DNA of 34,147 nucleotides from Nitrospirota bacterium (GTDB lineage: Bacteria > Nitrospirota > Nitrospiria > Nitrospirales > UBA8639), in assembly GCA_029864405.1 (NCBI GenBank), contig JAOTTP010000029.1, positions 1 through 34,147 of the forward strand, in the 5' to 3' direction. The notes beneath the pieces were generated by a model. The model worked only from the letters and a program-made list of their open reading frames with translations. It was not told the origin of the DNA and ran no database searches. Position numbers and translations under genes: made by a program. How positions within the stretch are numbered: the first letter of the stretch is position 1; the number at the start of each line of letters is the position of its first letter. Positions 15,905 to 24,579 of this stretch are shown here, piece by piece.

Positions 15905-16216
15905 TTACCGTCTTTCCTGGCCGCATTTCCAACAAGTGGTGAATTCTTTTTGATGCACTTCGTGGCAACCGGAACAGGTCCATCCGGTTGATTCGACAGG
16001 TCGAGCGCGGTCCCAGTCGTCGAGTAAGGTTTTGGCTCGTTCAAAATCCTCGTCCTTCAGCACCCATAGTTCCGGAAAAACTTCGACAAACGGTACTTCA
16101 CCCCCCAACATCGCTGAGCGTTGATTTTTGATCGTGGCCGGTATCTGAGCCTGATCCAACAATTCCTTGCGAGATTCCACGTCGATCAGACTTTGTGAGA
16201 TGTACAGTTTTTTCAT
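15905..16216 (-). CDS. DUF2007 protein with C-terminal zinc ribbon
   Basis: A 103-residue protein. Residues 1-70 match the DUF2007 fold of putative signal-transducing proteins (MKKLYISQSLIDVESRKELL, GGEVPFVEVFPELWVL, DFERAKTLLDDW). The tail has WTCSGCHE and TCWKCGQERR, a C-x2-C pair repeated about 14 residues apart, consistent with a zinc ribbon. The role in signalling is a family label rather than a shown function. It is divergent from the PAS/LuxR locus. Confidence 0.75.
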   Translation of the reverse strand: MKKLYISQSLIDVESRKELLDQAQIPATIKNQRSAMLGGEVPFVEVFPELWVLKDEDFERAKTLLDDWDRARPVESTGWTCSGCHEVHQKEFTTCWKCGQERR

Positions 16217-16371
16217 GGTGTATTTATACTTTATCCGTTGGTGGGTATGAAAGAATGAAGGAACGATCGTGAGCCGATGTTTAGTATCTCATTTCTGACT
16301 ATGACTAAGAAAATGGTTGAAATTATTCACGGTTTGTGGCCCAATACGTGTTATCGTCTTAGCCCCTGGTA

Positions 16372-17111
16372 ATGGTGGCCGGGCATCACCAAGAGAATAG
16401 GTCGTTGCGTTCCCCATCTGTTTCTCTTCAACAACGAAAAGTTCGTTCGGCACTGCCGACGCGACGTCAGGTGTCGGGTCAGCCAGAGACACCTCTTCTC
16501 GCGCTCTCACGTTTAGAGACACAGTATCCTCATGAAATTTTTGTGTGGGATCCCAACGGGGAATATGTGGATGCGAGTTATCCCAATCCCGTCCACGGCC
16601 ATTTTCTGAATTCGATTCGTCTCAAGGGGGCCCGCGTGAGAGACCTGTTTCCACGGCTGGTTAGTGCCCGGCTGCTACAGAAGATTATGGAGGCGTGGAG
16701 AACGGGATCGGAAAAATCCACTGGGCTAACTTTTGAGCGGGAGGGGCAGCAATATGAGGCTCGTGTGATTTGTGTGCCCACCCAAGAAGGTCGGATCATC
16801 GGCTTAGTGACAGACCGGCTGCTGGGCCCAAGCCGTTCCCTGTGGCCTCAGGAACAAGCCTGTGGCTGGCTGGCCAGTGGGTGACGCTTCGGCAATACCA
16901 CATTGCACAGGAGGTACGGGCGGGATTGACCAACGTGGAAATTGCGGGGCATTTGGACATCACCGAACGGACGGTGAAAAGCCACCTGCAAAAAATCTAT
17001 CGCAAGTTGAAAGTGTCCAATCGCTATGGCTTACTGACTCGCCTAGTTGAAGACGGTATGGAAGTGCCTGGGCGTTCCCTCCAACAGATACGCATCTCTC
17101 CACACCAGTAA
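16372..17111 (+). pseudogene. PAS-like/LuxR-type regulator split by a frameshift
   Basis: The first frame (16372-16884, 170 residues) carries a PAS-like sensor segment: FVWDPNGEYVDASYPNPVHG and RVICVPTQEGRIIGLVTDR. The LuxR/NarL helix-turn-helix (LTNVEIAGHLDITERTVKSH, then LQKIYRKLKVSNR) follows immediately but in another frame that ends at 17111. The frames overlap around 16800-16884, consistent with a single indel in a 240-residue PAS-LuxR transcription factor. The TGA of the first frame overlaps a GTG (GTGA, 16881-16884) that could start a separate 76-residue HTH protein by coupled translation. No ribosome binding site is seen there, so a frameshifted gene is favoured. Confidence 0.7.
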
Positions 17112-17894
17112 TCGTTCCATTTTCTTCATCGTTCCTTGTCCGTATCCCCCTCCACCCAGCGTTTTTCGTTGTGGCTACGATAGGTCTCGCCTTGTCCGTT
17201 CGCATGGCCCGCTCAAGGCCGCGCGGTGAGTCATGCCACCTCCTCAGCACCGCCCATGATATGCCAATATATTTAAGTAATACACCTGATGTACTTTAGG
17301 ACATTTTCCTTTTTGTGCGCAGGCTGCTAATCTAGAAATCAGGCAATGAGCAGGAGCCTGAGATCCATCTTGAGGTGTCCGGTGCAATACTCCCCGACGC
17401 TGTGTATCCGTTAGCCCACGTATCATCTACGCATGATGGGCCAACACAGTAGCCTGTGTTTTTCATATCCATCATCAATGATATTCACCACGAACACCAG
17501 TTTTTTACAATGAAGATCATGAAGAAAAGAATTCGGATGGTTGGCATCAGCATGCGGATTTACTCAATTGCCCTTGGGAGTTGGGCATTGTCTTCTGGGC
17601 AGTCCAGCCATCGGGAGGGGACGCTTAAACACCTCTACCTTCCTGGCTTTTCCATGACCGTGCGCCGGGTTCAGCTCATTTCCCCAGTGGAAGGCAACCT
17701 GGCTCCATCTCTATCCCAGTGGTGTATGCCGGTAACGTACCGATGACGCCGACCTTATCCGGCCCTCCTCGCCTTTTTATTCCTTTGACCATGATTAAGG
17801 TTGATTCTTCTTCCTAGGGACGATCGCGGTGAGTGCCGAGGGGGTTAGTTAGTCAATAAGACTCTTTTGGTGGAAATTGTGAAAGGGGTAAGTC
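17112..17894. other. 780-bp gap with no supported gene
   Basis: No recognisable gene. An open frame at 17456-17746 (96 residues) has a basic start and a hydrophobic stretch but no ribosome binding site and no recognisable family. An inverted pair AAGTA-N13-TACTT lies at about 17275-17297. A ribosome binding site (AAAGGGG) precedes the next gene. Confidence 0.5.
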
Positions 17895-19187
17895 ATGGGG
17901 TTCATTGCGATTAGCATTGAAAAACTTCGGGTGGGGTTATACATCAAACTCGACCATTCCTGGGCAGAACACCCGTTTGTCAGGAATACATTTCAAATCA
18001 CCTCCGACAATGATGTCGCGATCATTAAGAAACACCGCCTCTGGAAAATCTTTTATGATCCCGACAAATCTGATCCGGACGCCATCCACGCCCTAGAATT
18101 TTCATCGCCACTGCTTGTCGAGGAGCCCTCTCAAGACAGAGAGGATTCTCTTCATGTGGAATCTCAAGAGGAGACCACCCTCAAACAGGGAAAGGCTGAA
18201 CGGATCGAAGCTTTTACCTCTCAGCAAAAGGCCCTCAATCAAACACGGGATGCTTACTTAGATGGCATACACCAGAGCGAGAGCATCATGAGGAAGGTTA
18301 GTGCTGGAGCCCCAGAGGGTCTCGAATTCGCCGATCAGGTCGTCGGGTCTATGACGAACCTCCTGCAGGGGACGTCACCCGCTATGACTTTGGTGACTCC
18401 GCCTATTCCAGTGAGACCTGGAGATGAGATCTACATGGAATCGATGAATGTCAGTGCGTTGTCCTTGCTGTTAGGCCGGACCTTACAACTGAATCAGACC
18501 GATGCCCACACGCTCGGTCTCGGGGCCCTGTTCCATAACCTTGGCCTACATCGGATTCCCGCAAACCTGCGTGCGAAAAAAGGTCCTCTCAAACCTGCAG
18601 AAAAACAGGTATTTGAAATGTATCCGCAGCATGCGAAGGCGATGCTCGAACAAGTTCCCGGGGTTTCCCGCAATGTAATCGAAATCGTTCATCAACATCG
18701 AGAAAATCTCGATGGCTCTGGATTTCCCCAGGGGTTAAGTGGGAAGGGGATTGGATTTCTTCCCAGGCTGGTCAGAGTGGTCATTGAGTATCACAACCTG
18801 ACGAGTCAGCGTGAGGCTTCGTCGAACCTCTCACCCACCGAAGCCTTGTCCCATCTTTATGTGAAGATGAAGGCCAAATGCGATTTCGACGTCATTCAAG
18901 CCTTCATTGCGACTGTGACGGTCTATCCTCCAGGGAGCTATGTCCAATTGAGCGACGGGTCGGTGGGAGTCGTGGTGAAGACCAATGAGCAGGACCGCAT
19001 GAGGCCGCTTCTCTTGCTGTATGAGGAAGGGGTCTCTCAGGATGGGGATCTTATCTTCCTGGACTTAGCCAGTCACAAGGAGTTGTCTATTGAAAAGAGC
19101 CTCGATCCTAGAAAAATTGATCCTCAAATTCGGACGGTCTTAACTCCGGGTAATCTGAGCGGCTACTTTATCTCTTCTATACTTTAA
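17895..19187 (+). CDS. DUF3391/HD-GYP protein with degenerate active site
   Basis: A 430-residue protein. Residues 5-60 are the DUF3391 N-terminal domain (IEKLRVGLYIKLDHSW), a linker runs to about 180, and an HD-GYP fold spans 185-350. The key motifs are altered. HDIGK reads HNLGL (His214-Asn215), the HHE triad reads HRE (268-270), GYP reads GFP, and the YDALT motif reads YHNLT. HD-GYP enzymes hydrolyse cyclic-di-GMP using a metal centre built from the HD, HHE and later Asp residues. Loss of several of these suggests no phosphodiesterase activity and a possible role as a binding or scaffold protein. AAAGGGG precedes the ATG. It follows the broken PAS/LuxR gene and faces the hybrid kinase across an IS remnant. 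Confidence 0.85.
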   Translation: MGFIAISIEKLRVGLYIKLDHSWAEHPFVRNTFQITSDNDVAIIKKHRLWKIFYDPDKSDPDAIHALEFSSPLLVEEPSQDREDSLHVESQEETTLKQGKAERIEAFTSQQKALNQTRDAYLDGIHQSESIMRKVSAGAPEGLEFADQVVGSMTNLLQGTSPAMTLVTPPIPVRPGDEIYMESMNVSALSLLLGRTLQLNQTDAHTLGLGALFHNLGLHRIPANLRAKKGPLKPAEKQVFEMYPQHAKAMLEQVPGVSRNVIEIVHQHRENLDGSGFPQGLSGKGIGFLPRLVRVVIEYHNLTSQREASSNLSPTEALSHLYVKMKAKCDFDVIQAFIATVTVYPPGSYVQLSDGSVGVVVKTNEQDRMRPLLLLYEEGVSQDGDLIFLDLASHKELSIEKSLDPRKIDPQIRTVLTPGNLSGYFISSIL

Positions 19188-19261
19188 TGCGTCGAGATCC
19201 CCCGACTGTAGGCCTGGAGATAAACGGCCGACCGGAGGTCAGAAAAGGGGTATTGGTGGAA

Positions 19262-19528
19262 TGCTGCTACCCCGAAAAAGTGGACAGTCAGTGACGCAGC
19301 GTGTGTTTTTTCGTACTGCATCGGAATCTGCTAACCGATGGCTGAATGTCGGCGCTGTCGTTTGTCATATACCTCCACGTATGCGAAGATCGATTGCCGG
19401 ACTTGCTTCCGTGTGAGGTAGCATACCGTATAGATGAGTTCCACCTTCAAGCTAAGAAGGAAACTCTCCATGCCCGCATTGTCATAACGGCACCCCTTGC
19501 GGCTCATAACTGCAGGGGAGTTCATGTA
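19262..19528 (-). pseudogene. IS3-family transposase C-terminal remnant with one IS end
   Basis: The minus-strand frame 19525-19331 reads SRKGCRYDNAGMESFLLSLK, ending YDKRQRRHSAIG. This is the C-terminal integrase segment of IS3-family transposases, including the last catalytic glutamate (AGMESF). Outside it, TGCTACCCCGAAAAAGTGGA at 19262-19281 is a typical IS3-type inverted-repeat end. The rest of the transposase and the other end are missing. It abuts the stop codon of the hybrid kinase. Confidence 0.8.
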
Positions 19529-19531
19529 CCT

Positions 19532-22500
19532 TCAGCAATTTTTGATATGGTTGCGAGCAGATGTATTGGAAAAGGCATGCTGGATCGCCTCTGCAAGGTC
19601 CTGGATGCCGTACGGCTTGCGCAGAAACACTTGGATACCCATGGCGAGCGCCTTCTCCTCATTGATGGTGTGGCTGAACCCCGTACACAGAATGATAGGG
19701 ATAGAGGGACGGATAGCCAACATGTGTTTGGCCAGGATCTCCCCCGTTGACGTGGGCATCGTCTGATCCGAAATCACCACGTCAATCGCATGGGCGTGCT
19801 GACGAAACACCTCCAGTGCCTCACGGCTGTCGGTATAGGACCAGACGTCATACCCCAGTTCTGACAACATGGCCTTTCCCAAGGCAACAATTGACGGTTC
19901 ATCATCGATGAACAACACCGTGCCCCGTCCGTGGGGTGAAAGAGGGGTGTCGGCAACCGGCTCCTGGTGGAATTCGAGGGTTCGCGGGAAATACAGCACA
20001 AAGGTTGTTCCTCGTCCTGGCTCGCTCTGAACCTCAATGGCCCCTCCATGATCGGCCACAATTCCGTGAGTGACAGCGAGTCCCATTCCCGAGCCTTCCC
20101 CTACGTCTTTTGTGGTGAAAAACGGGTCGAAAATTCGCGTCTGGAGATCAGAGGGAATCCCTTGGCCGGAATCGGTCATGGCGAGTCGTACATAGGAACC
20201 GTTTGGGAGTCCAGGGGGACGATGAGACATGGCGTCATCGATGAATACTTCCTGCAAGGTAATCTCCAATCTTCCAGCCTTGCCTCGCATCGCAAATTCC
20301 GCATTGGTCGCCAGGTTCATGATCACTTGATGGATTTGGGTGGGGTTGGCAAGCACCGGCCCTGCCGTAGACGACAGATCCGTTCGCAACGTGATGGTGG
20401 TGGGAAAGGACGCACGTAGGAGTTTGAGCGCCTCATCAATAATGGTTTGAAGCAAGATGGGTTTTTTCCCGGTCTCGCCTTGTCGGCTAAAGGTCAGGAT
20501 TTGCTGTACAAGATCTTTGGCCCGATAACCGGCCTTGAGCACCTCCTGAAGATTGGCGATGACCGACTTTCCCTCTTCAGCCTTTTTTGTCGCCATTTCC
20601 GTATAGCCGATCAACGGGGTCAAGATATTGTTGAAATCGTGGGCAATGCCGCCGGCTAAGGTTCCAACGGCTTCGAGTTTCTGGATTTGGCGGAGATGCT
20701 CTTCTCTGTGGCGGAGGGCCTTTTCCGCTTTTCGCTGATCGGTAATCTCTTGAGCATACACATTCATATAATCGGCCCCCATTGCAACGGATAAGGTCAC
20801 CGAAAAAATTCGGTCGTGGCATGTGATCTCTTGGCGTTGAACGCCTCCACGCCGAAACGCGTCTTGAATAGCATGTTTCCATTGTCCCTTAGAGGCTTGG
20901 TTTGTTTCCCGTTCCAAGTCTGCAAGAAAGACTTCGCCGGGTTGATTGTGATACAAGATCTTCCCCTCGCGGGAGATTCTGATCACCGGGTAGGGATTTT
21001 CCTTCGTGAACTTGGCCAGATCCGCAATGGCTTCCTGCGCCTGAATCCGTTCGATGAATTGGCCGAATTGATTGCCCACCGCGCTCATCTGATGCAAGAG
21101 TGCGGCATCAGGTTCTTGAATTTTGTAGCTGAAAAATTCCATGACCCCATAGGTGACCCCACCAAGCTGAATTGGAAGGGCAAAGGCTGCGTGGAGATGT
21201 TCCTTCGCGGCCACTTGGGCTCTTGGAAAATTCTGGTCATGGACCACATCGGTAATCCAGGCTGCCTGACCAGATTCCCATACGCGTCCCGGCAGTCCCT
21301 GGTTTTTGGTAAAAGTGGTCTGTTTGGTGATGGCCACGAACTCGGCGAACTGGTCAGGTGAATCGCTCCAGATTTCAATGCATTGAAGTTCCAGTGTTTG
21401 CTGGTTCAGTCGCCACAGCGCGCCGACTTGCCATCCTAGGCTGAGACAAACCGCGCACAGGATTTCCTGAGAGGCTTGGGTAATTGTCCCGCATTCGGCC
21501 AACGCTCGAGCGATGCCATATTGGGCGGTCAACCGCCGGTCCATAATTTTCTCCTCTGTCAAATCACGCACCAAGGCAATGAATACTCGCCGCCCTGAGA
21601 GCTGGGCCTCCGTGACGGCGAGAGATAACGGGAACGTGCTGTGGTCGCGACGTTTGGCGGTTACTTCCCGGCGGGTACCCAAGATATGAGACTCCCCTGT
21701 ACGGAGGTAGCGAGCAATGTGCTCTTGGTGGTGCTCGTTCTCGGGTTTTGGCATCAGAATGCTGAGGTTTTTCCCGATGACTTCGGAAGCCATACACCAA
21801 AATATGCGTTCCGCCGTGGCGTTGAAGGTTTCAATGGTACCTGATTCATCGGCCGTAATAATGCCGTCTGCGGCGTGGGCGATGATGGCGCGCGTGTGGG
21901 CTTCACTGGCCTCCAATTGCCTAATGATGGGATGGCTGATTCGAAAGAGGAGGAACCCACCAAGTGCAATAATCCCGAGACCGACGACGACCGTGAGAAT
22001 TGCTGCCTGAATAAAGGGCCGGCGGATTTCTTGAAGATCAATTTTTGATACTAACCCGAGATTGAGCACGGCAACCGGCTCGTAGGCCGCAAGGACCGTC
22101 TCTCCTCGGTAGTCCAGGCCTACGATGGTTCCTGTTTTTCCTGATAGGGCTAGCCGCATCGGTTCCGCAAGGTTTCCGGCAAATGGCGTGGGTTGGGGGT
22201 GATCAAAGTCAACATGCCGATGGGGTAAAATCCAGACGATGTTCTCTTCCTTACGACGGCCTAGGGTGATTTCGCCTGTTTCACCAAACCCCTTATTGAA
22301 TTTATGGGCCTCAATAATTTGGCTGAGTGTCGCGCCTTGAGCGCCTTCAGAATGGTCCGACACGCTGAACTGTGCGTCAAACCTGGCGACGGCTTCCATG
22401 AGGTGGGCTTGGGTCTGGGTAAACTCTCTCAGTCGAACGCGTTCTTCTTCAAAAGCAGTCTGGTAAAGCAGGGTAATGGCTACCACGGCCATGGCTGAGC

Positions 22501-22558
22501 AGGCCACAGTGAGGATAACGAGCAGAAGGAAGATTCGCTGCCTAACCGTCCGATACAT
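19532..22558 (-). CDS. Hybrid sensor histidine kinase (PAS-GAF-PAS-HisKA-HATPase-REC)
   Basis: A 1008-residue membrane sensor kinase. A transmembrane helix near 9-32, a periplasmic Cache-like domain to about 185, and a second helix ([19 protein letters not shown]) come first. PAS ([17 protein letters not shown]) and GAF ([20 protein letters not shown]) domains and a second PAS follow. HisKA has [19 protein letters not shown] with the phospho-His near 640. The ATPase has [20 protein letters not shown] and [13 protein letters not shown]. The C-terminal receiver has FIDDEPSI and the phospho-Asp near 929 in VVISDQTMP. The ATG at 22558 is chosen over a TTG at 22600 because AAGGA lies just upstream. 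The final residues after the receiver may be altered by the neighbouring IS3 remnant. No separate response regulator is adjacent. Confidence 0.9.
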   Translation of the reverse strand: MYRTVRQRIFLLLVILTVACSAMAVVAITLLYQTAFEEERVRLREFTQTQAHLMEAVARFDAQFSVSDHSEGAQGATLSQIIEAHKFNKGFGETGEITLGRRKEENIVWILPHRHVDFDHPQPTPFAGNLAEPMRLALSGKTGTIVGLDYRGETVLAAYEPVAVLNLGLVSKIDLQEIRRPFIQAAILTVVVGLGIIALGGFLLFRISHPIIRQLEASEAHTRAIIAHAADGIITADESGTIETFNATAERIFWCMASEVIGKNLSILMPKPENEHHQEHIARYLRTGESHILGTRREVTAKRRDHSTFPLSLAVTEAQLSGRRVFIALVRDLTEEKIMDRRLTAQYGIARALAECGTITQASQEILCAVCLSLGWQVGALWRLNQQTLELQCIEIWSDSPDQFAEFVAITKQTTFTKNQGLPGRVWESGQAAWITDVVHDQNFPRAQVAAKEHLHAAFALPIQLGGVTYGVMEFFSYKIQEPDAALLHQMSAVGNQFGQFIERIQAQEAIADLAKFTKENPYPVIRISREGKILYHNQPGEVFLADLERETNQASKGQWKHAIQDAFRRGGVQRQEITCHDRIFSVTLSVAMGADYMNVYAQEITDQRKAEKALRHREEHLRQIQKLEAVGTLAGGIAHDFNNILTPLIGYTEMATKKAEEGKSVIANLQEVLKAGYRAKDLVQQILTFSRQGETGKKPILLQTIIDEALKLLRASFPTTITLRTDLSSTAGPVLANPTQIHQVIMNLATNAEFAMRGKAGRLEITLQEVFIDDAMSHRPPGLPNGSYVRLAMTDSGQGIPSDLQTRIFDPFFTTKDVGEGSGMGLAVTHGIVADHGGAIEVQSEPGRGTTFVLYFPRTLEFHQEPVADTPLSPHGRGTVLFIDDEPSIVALGKAMLSELGYDVWSYTDSREALEVFRQHAHAIDVVISDQTMPTSTGEILAKHMLAIRPSIPIILCTGFSHTINEEKALAMGIQVFLRKPYGIQDLAEAIQHAFSNTSARNHIKNC

Positions 22559-22798
22559 CCCATTCCTTGGATAAAGGCTTGAGAACTCAAGTGAAAACAA
22601 GAAAGGAAATGATGAAACTAGTGTAGTCTTCTTTTGGAATTTTTTCTAGCTCATTCGTGGGATTGAGCGTTTCAAAAGTGACAAGGAAGAACCAACCGGC
22701 ATTCACCGGCTAGAGAGTGGTGGAGCATGTGGAGAGGCACATGAACATAAAACGAAAATGTCATGGAAAGCGAGTGAATGGCGACACCATCCCAGCCA

Positions 22799-22882
22799 TC
22801 AACACAACAACACCCCAAGTCCACCGACCAGGACTTTTTCAGAAATTTCCATTTGCCCCCCTTCAACAACAATGGCCCCCAT
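22799..22882 (-). pseudogene. Truncated copy of the 27125-27604 membrane protein gene
   Basis: On the minus strand from 22882 the frame reads MGAIVVEGGQMEISEKVLVG, then GLGVLLC and a TGA at 22799-22801. The intact gene at 27604 starts MGTIVVERGRTEISGKVVVG then GLGVFLV. Similarity continues upstream for about 200 bases in both loci, so promoter and gene start were duplicated together and the body of this copy was lost. Confidence 0.75.
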
Positions 22883-23195
22883 GGTCCCTTCTTACCGTTT
22901 GTTGTCCCCCATTTCCATGCCGGGTCTGCATGATTCATCCTTTAGGGTTTATTGGTCCGATTCTCAGTCCCCTTAATCCTTAGGATGGCCATCGTCCGAT
23001 TGGGTCCCAGCGCGATGTTGCGGGCTAGGGGTCTGTCCGGTGCTTGAGGGATTCAGAGCTGGCGGAGATCTGTGAACGTCAGGGCTTCATTGCAAAAGAC
23101 CCGCGGACGATAAAAGCTGTCCGACTCCTTTTACAAGACCTCCTTTTCCTGACGCACTGGGTTTACTGAAGCGACGCATAGTTGAGCGATTGAAA

Positions 23196-23348
23196 ATGGC
23201 CGAACGCATGATGAAATGTTACCTCAAATACATTGATCACAAATACGGGGTTAACTCGCCTGTGCAGTTTATGGATTTCCTGACCCGTGAGATCCCGCTC
23301 TTGAACGGATCCGCTCCTGTTCGGCTTCGCTCCCTATCTTCGATCTAA
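23196..23348 (+). CDS. Possible 50-residue protein or gene relic
   Basis: The frame reads MAERMMKCYLKYIDHKYGVN, continuing SPVQFMDFLTREIPLL. It is helical and basic, and open for about 20 codons upstream of the ATG (LGLLKRRIVERLK). The composition looks protein-like up to about residue 37, then turns Ser/Arg-rich. No ribosome binding site and no family recognised. It may be the tail of a lost gene. Confidence 0.25.
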   Translation: MAERMMKCYLKYIDHKYGVNSPVQFMDFLTREIPLLNGSAPVRLRSLSSI

Positions 23349-23428
23349 GGTTTCCGTCTCAATCTTCCATGCTCAGCCTTTCCTATTGATGTGCCAGAAT
23401 CGAAGCATGCTGAAAGGGATCGTCAGAT

Positions 23429-24541
23429 TCATATTTGAGCATCAATCATCTCCATCACTCGCGACTGCCAGGCGAGGACGGCCGTGCGCACATGCATCTT
23501 TTCGGCCAGTTTCGGGAATTCAGTGCGAATGACCTCGGTAGCGAATCCGGATAGGAACGCGCTCTTGAGTTCGGCGCAGGCGCGGTCAACGCCGATTTCA
23601 TGGTAGGGGGCTTTAGCGAGCAGCAGAAAGCCGTCATCAGGGATACGGCCGGTTTGCATATTGACCTCAATGATGCCGGCGGCCTTTCGAATGGGGTCGG
23701 CGAGGTCCGGACTGTAGGGTCCGATGATGAGCGCGAGATTTGAGGTGTGCAGCCAATCAAACCCCCGTCCGACACAAATAATCCATTCGCGATGCTCGAT
23801 GTTGAGTGTGCGGTTGGCTTGCTTGATGCCGGCAACATGGGTGATGTTGTCACGGACCAAGGGCAACAAGTCCTGCTGGATCTGTTGGGGCATATCGGGA
23901 TACAGCTGTTCCAGTAAGGCGGGCAAGCAGTCCTGATCTGAGTTGGACACAGAGGAGAGGTCCAGGATTTCCCCGTTCGTACCGTGAAGCACCAAGGCGT
24001 CTTCATCGGTTTCAAACCCACACACGATCGGATACACCGTGTCGTGACCAGTGCCGAAGACCGCCTCCATTTGTCGTTTGATGCCCAGACTGTAGGTGCG
24101 TGCGGCAACGGTATCATAGTTAAATCCGGCACAACCGCGGTGGGGATTGCCTTTCGAATAATGGTAGGTGATCAGCGCCAAGGTGCGGCGGCCCTGTTTG
24201 ACCATGGTTTGCACATGCTCTGTGACGACTTCCCCGAGGTGCGGCCACCCCAGATTAAAGCGTCCACCGAGATTGCGGAAGGGGACAATGATGCCGCGTG
24301 GGGTGTTGGTGGCGACAGGAATATTGATGCGCCCATCCATGCACATGAATGCGGCGATCGCGGTCGGGTGTTGGGCGAGGTAACGGCTGCGCGCGAGCCA
24401 TGACTCGGGACTTTGGAATTCCTGGGAGTGCCGGCGAGAATGGTCTACTAGCCAGTCGATGCGTTGCCCGATACTCAAGTCGTGAATGTCCACCTCTTCC
24501 TTGTTCGGTGCTGACTGAGTCACAATTTCGATTGTTTTCAT
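23429..24541 (-). CDS. Beta-carbonic-anhydrase-like protein
   Basis: A 370-residue protein that I place near beta-class carbonic anhydrases by its zinc-ligand pattern. Cys67-x-Asp69-x-Arg71 (FMCMDGRINIP) matches the C-x-D-x-R signature. His134-x2-Cys137 (NPHRGCAGF) matches the second H-x2-C ligand pair, with an RNLGG segment (residues 89-93) between them. It is much longer than the usual 200-220 residues, and the C-terminal half (GFDWLHTSNLALIIGPYSPD) is not recognised. If active it would interconvert CO2 and bicarbonate in the cytoplasm. AAGGA lies 7 bases before the ATG. It begins 38 bases after the SulP transporter stop on the same strand, which supports a bicarbonate supply role. Catalysis itself is an inference. 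Confidence 0.65.
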   Translation of the reverse strand: MKTIEIVTQSAPNKEEVDIHDLSIGQRIDWLVDHSRRHSQEFQSPESWLARSRYLAQHPTAIAAFMCMDGRINIPVATNTPRGIIVPFRNLGGRFNLGWPHLGEVVTEHVQTMVKQGRRTLALITYHYSKGNPHRGCAGFNYDTVAARTYSLGIKRQMEAVFGTGHDTVYPIVCGFETDEDALVLHGTNGEILDLSSVSNSDQDCLPALLEQLYPDMPQQIQQDLLPLVRDNITHVAGIKQANRTLNIEHREWIICVGRGFDWLHTSNLALIIGPYSPDLADPIRKAAGIIEVNMQTGRIPDDGFLLLAKAPYHEIGVDRACAELKSAFLSGFATEVIRTEFPKLAEKMHVRTAVLAWQSRVMEMIDAQI

Positions 24542-24579
24542 TGCTTATCCTTTATACGGGTATGAATAGCCATCGCCCA

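Larger units (their letters stand above)
22559..23428. other. 870-bp gap with a duplicated relic and a possible tiny ORF
   Basis: The first 100 bases hold the kinase upstream region. A CCGG-N6-CCGG dyad lies at about 22697-22710. The stretch 22799-23090 is a degraded copy of 27522-27815 (listed separately). The remainder is unassigned apart from a 50-residue open frame at 23196-23348. Confidence 0.6.

Noticed and set aside
17456..17746. 96-residue open frame between the LuxR and HD-GYP loci
   Set aside because: Weak signal-peptide-like start only; no ribosome binding site and no family.
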